Shown one piece after another: positions 58,484-64,000 of a DNA stretch of 64,000 bases (positions within the stretch are counted from its first letter, which is position 1; each line of letters opens with the position of its first letter). The translations under genes were made by a program, and so were the position numbers. Origin of the DNA: Acinetobacter genomosp. 15BJ (GTDB taxonomy: Bacteria; Pseudomonadota; Gammaproteobacteria; Pseudomonadales; Moraxellaceae); contig NZ_KE007351.1 in NCBI RefSeq assembly GCF_000400715.1, positions 186,001 through 250,000 of the forward strand, in the 5' to 3' direction. The notes beneath the pieces were generated by a model. It searched no databases. It was not told the origin of the DNA and saw only the letters and a list, made by a program, of their open reading frames with translations.

Positions 58484-59311
58484 TTATCCCAACAAACCCA
58501 GTGTGGTTAATTTCGGTGTTGGTACTACAGGTAGATTTAAAATTTTCTCTAAGCGCAATTTCATTTGTTGACTATTTTGATCTGGCAATTCAGCAAGTAA
58601 TTGCATCACTTCCAGAGTAGATTTTCGAAACTCTGTTAGTTGCCCTTGTTTTAAGGCTTGTGAAGCGAGTAACAAACGCAATTGTGCTTCTTTCAAGGTA
58701 ATATTACGACTCATCAAGTCAGGTGAGTTGCGCTGTACTTTTTCTAATTTGAACCACTGCCACCACGATGCCGTTTCATTTTTTGTCATGGTAACTTTCG
58801 GATTTCGGATTTCTTGTTGAATCTTTTGATCTAGTTGCTGCAACAAGCTATCCAGTTGCTGTTGTTGCTGTGTCTGACTCAATACATATTGTTGAATGAC
58901 TTGTTTATCCTGCTCAATCGATTTAACCAAGCTATGTTGTAACGCAGGAGATACTGCATATTGCACAACATGCTGTTGTACTTGATTGAGTTGATCCAGC
59001 GCATAGATAAACTGCTGTTGATCCAATGCAAATTGAACCAATTGCATTTGCTGCTTAATCAAAATAACTGGTGCAATCCCCGTCACCGTAGTCGGGATGG
59101 AAACACTATCCGTAGGCTCTACTGAGCTGGTATTTTGCAACTGGCGTTGTACTGCAACAAATTGATCATTCAATAAAGCATAACGCTGCTCGGTTTGATC
59201 TAATTGCTGTTGTAACTGTGGTACAGTTTGAGAATATTGCGCAACATCGTAACTGAGTTTAGCTAACCACAATAAACTCAATCCTAATATTAGATAACCA
59301 ATTTTTCTCAT
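58484..59311 (-). CDS. hemX: HemX-family inner-membrane protein
   Basis: 275 residues. One N-terminal membrane helix (about 3-18), a long Gln-rich coiled coil (about 25-65; further Gln-rich helices at about 90-170), and the HemX-type domain with WWQWFKLEKVQRNS (about 185-198) and ITLKEAQLRLLLASQALKQG (about 205-225). It is often annotated as uroporphyrinogen-III C-methyltransferase, but no methyltransferase motif is visible, so that name is doubtful. The ATG at 59311 overlaps the hemD stop (ATGA). Confidence 0.88.
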   Translation of the reverse strand: MRKIGYLILGLSLLWLAKLSYDVAQYSQTVPQLQQQLDQTEQRYALLNDQFVAVQRQLQNTSSVEPTDSVSIPTTVTGIAPVILIKQQMQLVQFALDQQQFIYALDQLNQVQQHVVQYAVSPALQHSLVKSIEQDKQVIQQYVLSQTQQQQQLDSLLQQLDQKIQQEIRNPKVTMTKNETASWWQWFKLEKVQRNSPDLMSRNITLKEAQLRLLLASQALKQGQLTEFRKSTLEVMQLLAELPDQNSQQMKLRLEKILNLPVVPTPKLTTLGLLG

Positions 59312-60084
59312 ACATGTCCTTGCCAATCACTCATGCGTTGAATGATCTCTGATGCAGATAAATTTTCAAGCTGAATAATGTTAAATCCTTGAGCAGTCTG
59401 GTCCCGCACCTGTATCAGAATCTGGGCTAGACGTGAGCCTAAAACCAAATAAACCCACTCTGCCGCACATGGATGCTGACCACATAGCTGCTGCCAATAG
59501 TTCCAGCTTGCTTCACTACTCATCAACACCGCAACAGGCTGATTTAAACTTATTTTTTTTACAATTTCAGGAAATTTGGAAAAACTTTGTTCTGGGCATT
59601 GCCGGCGATAGAGCACAAAATTCAGAATCTCAACACCTTGTTGCTGCAATTGCTGCATCATAAACTGCCGCCCTCCCAAACCACGCCAGAATGCAATTTT
59701 CTTTAAATGCTTCTGCTGTTTTAGAATAGGAAGCTCCAGCATTCCCTCTGAAGTTTCCACCTCAGGAACAACACTTGCTATTTTAAATTGAGCTAAAGCC
59801 TTTGCCGTAGCTTGCCCCACTGCAACCCATTGAATATGTTTAAGCTGATAAAGTTGTAAGCCCGCTTGCTGCAAATAACGTATCCCAATATCAACAGCAG
59901 TCGGACTAACTACCACAATCACTTGAGTCTCAGCTAAGGCCAAGTAAAGTTGTAGCAAATCTTCAGAAAAAGGGGCTGCAACCAACTCAAGCAAAGGTAG
60001 TGCTTCGACTTGATAACCAACTTCTCTCAGAGCTTGAGTTAAAACAGAAGCACGGTCATCAGGGCGTGTATTAATAAACAGCAT
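59308..60084 (-). CDS. hemD: Uroporphyrinogen-III synthase HemD
   Basis: Cyclises hydroxymethylbilane with inversion of ring D. 258 residues in two similar domains. The family is poorly conserved, but the pattern NTRPDDRASVLTQALREVGY (about 5-24), VVVSPTAVDIGIRYL (about 56-70) and WVAVGQATAKAL (about 85-96) fits. Its ATG overlaps the hemC stop (TAATG), consistent with a coupled hemCDXY operon. Confidence 0.9.
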   Translation of the reverse strand: MLFINTRPDDRASVLTQALREVGYQVEALPLLELVAAPFSEDLLQLYLALAETQVIVVVSPTAVDIGIRYLQQAGLQLYQLKHIQWVAVGQATAKALAQFKIASVVPEVETSEGMLELPILKQQKHLKKIAFWRGLGGRQFMMQQLQQQGVEILNFVLYRRQCPEQSFSKFPEIVKKISLNQPVAVLMSSEASWNYWQQLCGQHPCAAEWVYLVLGSRLAQILIQVRDQTAQGFNIIQLENLSASEIIQRMSDWQGHV

Positions 60085-61001
60085 TAATACAGCGCTTTGA
60101 GCAATTCACCCGCACCTTGCGCTAGCAATCGCTGAGCGAGCTGTTCACCTAATTGCTCAGCATCTACTGTTGCACCAACCAATTGCTCTTTCAACAAGGT
60201 CTTGCCATCCACACTGCCAACACGCCCTTCAATTTGCAGTTGATCATCAGTCAAGATCGCATAACCAGCAATTGGAACTTGGCACCCCCCTTCCAGATAA
60301 GCATTAAAGGCACGTTCTGCACGTACACAAATCGAGGTTTCTTCGTGTTGTAATGGTTGGATTAACTTTAATAATTCCACGTCATCCGTACGACACTCTA
60401 AACCCAGAGCGCCTTGACCTACCGCTGGCAAACTTACAACAGGGGTTAAGCAATGACGAATTCGATCCGCTAAGCCTAAACGTTTTAAACCAGCACTGGC
60501 CAAGATAATTGCATCATACAAACCATCATCCAGCTTGGATAAACGTGTCCCTACATTTCCACGTAAATCAACAATTTCTAAATCAGGGCGTAGCTGTAAA
60601 ATTTGACACTTACGGCGTAGGCTCGATGTGCCTACTTTTGTACCCTGTGGCAACTCATCAAAATGCGAGTATTGGTTTGAGACAAACGCATCTAAAGGAT
60701 CTTCACGTTCACAAATCACAGCCAAGCTTAAACCTTCTGGTAAATGCATCGGCACATCTTTCATTGAATGTACAGCCAAATCCGCACGACCATCCAGCAA
60801 TGCTGCTTCCAACTCTTTTACGAATAAACCTTTACCACCAATTTTGGCTAACGGTGTATCTAAAATCTTGTCGCCTTGGGTGACAAACTTAACCAATTCA
60901 ACCGTTAAATCCGGATAAAGCGCATTTAAACGAGAACGAATATGTTCCGCCTGCCAAAGTGCAAGAGGGCTTTGTCGAGTCGCAATTTTTAAGGTTTTCA
61001 T
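60084..61001 (-). CDS. hemC: Hydroxymethylbilane synthase (porphobilinogen deaminase)
   Basis: Condenses four porphobilinogen units for haem and sirohaem synthesis. The 305 residues include the cofactor-bearing Cys C240 in AFNAYLEGGCQVPIAG, the active-site Asp in HSMKDVPM (D82), and RQSPLALWQA (about 9-18). First gene of hemC-hemD-hemX-hemY-thioesterase; its promoter must lie in the 111-base gap to algR. The algZ-algR-hemC order is the same as in Pseudomonas. Confidence 0.97.
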   Translation of the reverse strand: MKTLKIATRQSPLALWQAEHIRSRLNALYPDLTVELVKFVTQGDKILDTPLAKIGGKGLFVKELEAALLDGRADLAVHSMKDVPMHLPEGLSLAVICEREDPLDAFVSNQYSHFDELPQGTKVGTSSLRRKCQILQLRPDLEIVDLRGNVGTRLSKLDDGLYDAIILASAGLKRLGLADRIRHCLTPVVSLPAVGQGALGLECRTDDVELLKLIQPLQHEETSICVRAERAFNAYLEGGCQVPIAGYAILTDDQLQIEGRVGSVDGKTLLKEQLVGATVDAEQLGEQLAQRLLAQGAGELLKALY

Positions 61002-61112
61002 AAATTCAAGTTAAGTATTGATCAAAGCAATTGTTCCAAACTTAACTTGATCACCTGAAATTGCAAGTAAAAATTCATAAAGTGATCAATCATTCAGCTG
61101 AAAAGCTGGGTT

Positions 61113-61853
61113 TTATAATTGATGCATACACTCTCTTAAACTCGGCAAGTGGCGACGGCTGACAGACAATCGCTCCTCCAACTCACGCAAACGCACCTGA
61201 TATTGCCCAGCGGCCACCAATTCCAGCCCTTCGAGATAGTCGAGTGAGACCAAGGCATTACGATGGATACGGATAAAGCGATCTGCGAATTCCAATTCCA
61301 AATCTTTCAGTGTTTCATCAATTAGCACACTGCCATTTTTATGGCGAACAGTGACATATTTCTGATCTGCTAAAAAATAATAGACATTTTCCAATGGAAT
61401 CAGTTCTACCCCGCGATAGGTTTTCGCAGCAATTTGATGGCGTTGTGTTTTGGTATCGTACATATCGTCTTGTTGTTTTAAACCAGTCATTTGTGCTTGT
61501 GTAAGGTGAGTTAAATGATTAAACACCTGTTGTAAATCTTGTTGTGCAACAGGTTTAAGTAAATATCCTTGTGCTTGAAATTTAAATGCTTCCAATGCAT
61601 GTTGATCATATGCCGTACAAAAAATAATCGCAGGTCTAGGATTGAGCTGACTGAGTTGTTCAGCGCATTCCAAACCATTCATTCCTGGCATTTGAATATC
61701 TAATAAAACGACATCTGGTGAGTCGTTTTCAATATGATTTAACACATCCTGACCATGATGCGCCGTCGCAATGACTTCGTGCCCCATCTGGGTCACTAAA
61801 CGTGACAAACGCTCTACTGCGAGAGGCTCATCATCAGCAATCAGAACTCTCAT
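61113..61853 (-). CDS. algR: LytTR-family response regulator (AlgR-like)
   Basis: 246 residues. The receiver domain (about 1-120) has the acidic pair D7-D8, phospho-acceptor D52 (VVLLDIQMPGMNG) and a KPVAQQDL Lys (about 103). A LytTR DNA-binding domain (about 145-246) has YFLADQKYVTVRHKNGSVLI and RIHRNALVSLDYLEGLE. In Pseudomonas AlgR with FimS/AlgZ controls twitching, alginate and rhamnolipid genes; in Acinetobacter the pair is linked to type IV pilus function. GGAGGAGAGG directly precedes the ATG, which decides the start. The kinase gene lies 58 bases upstream, so the two form an operon. Confidence 0.9.
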   Translation of the reverse strand: MRVLIADDEPLAVERLSRLVTQMGHEVIATAHHGQDVLNHIENDSPDVVLLDIQMPGMNGLECAEQLSQLNPRPAIIFCTAYDQHALEAFKFQAQGYLLKPVAQQDLQQVFNHLTHLTQAQMTGLKQQDDMYDTKTQRHQIAAKTYRGVELIPLENVYYFLADQKYVTVRHKNGSVLIDETLKDLELEFADRFIRIHRNALVSLDYLEGLELVAAGQYQVRLRELEERLSVSRRHLPSLRECMHQL

Positions 61854-61910
61854 CCTCTCCTCCTTGTCACCGTTAACTTCATCCATATTTTTTATGGTTA
61901 ACTTGACTTA

Positions 61911-63053
61911 TTATTTTACTCGATAGTGGTAGCTCACCACCGTCGTATATAACGACGTTCCCCCATAAATCTGAAACTTAACCGTTTGCCCATAATAGGC
62001 TTTCAGGCGCTGCTTCACATTGTCTATCGCAATACCATTTCCCTTTCTCGATTTTATTGTATCGTGAGAATAAGGGTTAGTAATGACTATACTGACTTGA
62101 TTTTGCAATATTTCAACCAATACGCTAACGGTCGAAGGTTGCAAAACTTTTTCCACCCCATGAAAAATACTATTCTCAAGCAAAGGTTGCAACGTTAATA
62201 ACGGGATCGTCACTCGTTTTAATTCAATGGGTGTCGCCTGTATGTTCCATTCTACATTCAAACGCGTACCTAAACGCATCTTTTCTATACTTAAATATTG
62301 CTGACATAAGTCAATTTCCTCAGCTAGACTCACCAACTTCAGTTCTTGAAAACTCGCTCGGAATAAACGCGACAAATTAATCAACATATTTTCAGCTTTT
62401 TCAGGGTCAATCGCAATTAAGCTCACCACACTATTCATACTATTAAATAAGAAATGAGGGTGAATCCGCGCCTGCATCGCCTGAATTCGCGCATTCAGTT
62501 CACTATATTGCTGATTCATCCATTGCTCACGCATATATAAGTAACGCAAACAGAAAGCGCCTAACAAAACACCATAACTTAAATGCAAACTACTCCCATG
62601 AAATAAGATCTCCTCTGAAAATGAACCTGAACGTGCAGCCCAATATTGAATAATATTAATCGCACATGTGGTCAACAGCACAATCAGTTGCAGCAGTACA
62701 AAGCCCATTATCAAGGCGACCTTCTGACTAAACTTAGCAAAAAAATCCTTAAAATAATCAACTAGTGTTGCGAAAGACAAAATCACCCAATTAATAAAAA
62801 CCATATATTGCAGCACACGGAAGCCCTCTAAGGCTTGCCATGAGCGTGCTTCAGCCAAAGCCAACACCATCGCCAAGACATTACTTGCAACAATTAATTC
62901 TAATAAGTATTGCCATTGCCCAATTTTCGTAAAAAAATAGGAGCCTGATGGATTCCCCTGACGAGTTTGCGATAACTTCTTACGTCGAGTTTCGGCAACT
63001 GCGTTTGGATTTGCTATACTCTTTTTTATTTTGCTGAGCCGCCATGACCACAT
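61911..63053 (-). CDS. algZ: LytS-family sensor histidine kinase (AlgZ/FimS-like)
   Basis: About 380 residues. A charged N-terminal tail (about 1-50), four to five hydrophobic helices (about 50-175), and a His-kinase dimerisation/phosphotransfer region with H200 in RIHPHFLFNSMNSVVSLI. A GHKL ATPase domain (about 280-375) has LLENSIFHGVEK and GNGIAIDNVKQRL. Like Pseudomonas FimS/AlgZ it lacks some motifs of classical kinases. The only good start is the ATG at 63053, which lies 10 bases inside the divergent argH gene; later in-frame ATGs would remove the first membrane helix. Together with algR it forms a two-component system. Confidence 0.85.
   Translation of the reverse strand: MWSWRLSKIKKSIANPNAVAETRRKKLSQTRQGNPSGSYFFTKIGQWQYLLELIVASNVLAMVLALAEARSWQALEGFRVLQYMVFINWVILSFATLVDYFKDFFAKFSQKVALIMGFVLLQLIVLLTTCAINIIQYWAARSGSFSEEILFHGSSLHLSYGVLLGAFCLRYLYMREQWMNQQYSELNARIQAMQARIHPHFLFNSMNSVVSLIAIDPEKAENMLINLSRLFRASFQELKLVSLAEEIDLCQQYLSIEKMRLGTRLNVEWNIQATPIELKRVTIPLLTLQPLLENSIFHGVEKVLQPSTVSVLVEILQNQVSIVITNPYSHDTIKSRKGNGIAIDNVKQRLKAYYGQTVKFQIYGGTSLYTTVVSYHYRVK
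63012..63020 (+). promoter_or_regulatory. Extended -10 promoter of argH, inside algZ
   Basis: TG-C-TATACT at 63012-63020 matches the extended -10 consensus; the -35 (TTCGGC at 62991-62996) is poor. The start would be near 63027, giving a leader of about 17 bases with no strong ribosome-binding site. The promoter lies within the algZ coding region. Confidence 0.5.
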
Positions 63054-64000
63054 CTTCTCAATCCTCTTCTTCAGCCAGCCCGAATCAAACCTCTGGAATG
63101 TGGGGCGGTCGCTTCTCTGAAGCAACTGATGCTTTTGTTGCAGAATTTACCGCATCTGTGCAATTTGACCAACGTTTTTATAAACAAGATATTGCAGGTT
63201 CAATTGCGCATGCCACTATGCTTGCCAAAGTAGGTGTCCTGACTGAAGCTGAACGCGATGACATTATTCAAGGTTTGAGCACCATTAAAGCTGAAATTGA
63301 GGCAGGCAACTTTGAATGGCGCATTGATTTAGAAGACGTACATATGAACATTGAGTCTCGTTTGACTCAACGTATCGGCATTACAGGGAAAAAATTACAT
63401 ACTGGTCGTAGCCGTAATGACCAAGTTGCAACTGACATCCGCTTATATTTGCGTGATGAAATTGACGACATCTTAGGTTTATTACTGCGCCTACAAAAAG
63501 GCTTACTTGGTTTGGCTAGTCAAAACACCAACACCATCATGCCAGGTTTCACTCATCTACAAACGGCTCAACCAGTGACCTTTGGTCATCACCTGTTAGC
63601 ATGGTTTGAAATGTTAGTCCGTGATACTGAACGTCTACAAGACTGCCGTAAACGTGTTAATCGCATGCCACTCGGTTCAGCAGCTTTAGCTGGAACAACC
63701 TATCCAATTGATCGTGCTTACACAGCAGAACTTCTTGGCTTTGAAGCCGTTTCAGAAAACTCATTAGATGCAGTTTCAGATCGTGACTTTGCCATTGAAT
63801 TTAATGCAGCTGCGTCTTTGATCATGATGCATTTATCACGCATGTCTGAAGAACTCATTTTATGGACTTCGGCACAATTCAAGTTCGTGAATATTCCAGA
63901 TCGCTTCTGTACTGGTTCTTCAATCATGCCACAGAAGAAAAACCCAGATGTGCCTGAGCTGGTTCGTGGTAAGTCAGGTCGTGTTTTTGGTGACTTAATT
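63044..64000 (+). CDS. argH: Argininosuccinate lyase (5' part, cut by the window edge)
   Basis: Last step of arginine synthesis: argininosuccinate to arginine and fumarate. The first 319 codons are present and open to position 64000 with no stop. After a variable N-terminus (MTTSSQSSSSASPNQTSG) comes the conserved MWGGRFSEATDAFVAEFTASV. DVHMNIESRL and TGRSRNDQVATDIRLY follow (about 100-140), and the fumarase-family signature GSSIMPQKKNPDVPEL is at about 289-304. The true start could also be a few codons further in. It is divergent from algZ, as in Pseudomonas. Confidence 0.95.
   Translation, partial: MTTSSQSSSSASPNQTSGMWGGRFSEATDAFVAEFTASVQFDQRFYKQDIAGSIAHATMLAKVGVLTEAERDDIIQGLSTIKAEIEAGNFEWRIDLEDVHMNIESRLTQRIGITGKKLHTGRSRNDQVATDIRLYLRDEIDDILGLLLRLQKGLLGLASQNTNTIMPGFTHLQTAQPVTFGHHLLAWFEMLVRDTERLQDCRKRVNRMPLGSAALAGTTYPIDRAYTAELLGFEAVSENSLDAVSDRDFAIEFNAAASLIMMHLSRMSEELILWTSAQFKFVNIPDRFCTGSSIMPQKKNPDVPELVRGKSGRVFGDLI

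Noticed and set aside
58484..59311. Uroporphyrinogen-III methyltransferase activity for HemX
   Set aside because: No SAM-binding or CobA-type motif is present; the name comes from annotation of the family, not from visible catalytic residues.

Overview
The window is a chromosomal segment of a gammaproteobacterium, almost certainly Acinetobacter. The evidence is the AT-rich base composition, a divergent argH next to an algZ/algR-type pair followed by hemCDXY, a tRNA(Trp) gene between tuf and secE, an unusually long three-helix SecE, a chromosomal lpxO next to fadBA, and the sequences of RpoB, FadB and ArgH. I see no prophage, insertion sequence, CRISPR array or rRNA. Most of the window is conserved core genome with lineage-specific genes between the blocks.

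Left part (1-14.5 kb): rlmB and ppnP (minus); a 60-bp-period hairpin repeat array; recN, yqgE and ruvX (plus); a three-gene aromatic-acid-type efflux operon (membrane fusion protein, DUF1656 protein, FUSC permease; minus) divergent from an IclR-family regulator; a strong small-RNA candidate behind the regulator; then pgsA, an acyl-CoA thioesterase, uvrC, a PH-domain membrane protein and lpxO (all minus).

Middle part (14.5-34.8 kb): fadB-fadA (fatty acid beta-oxidation), a secreted unknown protein, an ABC exporter with a coiled-coil membrane-anchored unknown protein, a FrnE/DsbA-like oxidoreductase, a 473-residue orphan behind a long regulatory gap with a CRP/Vfr-type site, two tandem related outer-membrane-type proteins, htpG with a sigma-32-like promoter, an LprI-like protein, ompW, an NhaC-type antiporter, an alpha/beta hydrolase, a hot-dog protein and two tandem glycine-zipper lipoproteins.

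Right part (34.8-64 kb, nearly all minus): the transcription/translation block reads tRNA-Thr(TGT), tRNA-Tyr, tRNA-Gly, tRNA-Thr(GGT), tuf, tRNA-Trp, secE, nusG, rplK, rplA, rplJ, rplL, rpoB, rpoC. Its regulatory RNA structures are visible: an L10 leader, an rplL-rpoB attenuator, a long RNase III-type stem and a G/C-run repeat between rpoB and rpoC. Upstream of it lie trpE, gph, an FHA-domain membrane protein, the type II secretion genes gspN-gspC-gspD, an H-NS-family gene, a hot-dog thioesterase ending the hemC-hemD-hemX-hemY operon, algR and algZ. The start of argH is divergent from algZ and runs off the right edge.

The most interesting unexplained items are the small-RNA candidate at 9399-9473, the repeat array at 1397-1770, the CRP-site-bearing gap and orphan at 22.5-24.5 kb, the paired outer-membrane proteins at 24.7-26.9 kb, a palindrome carrying two DnaA-box-like sequences at 26876-26901, and the algZ/argH start codons that overlap head to head.
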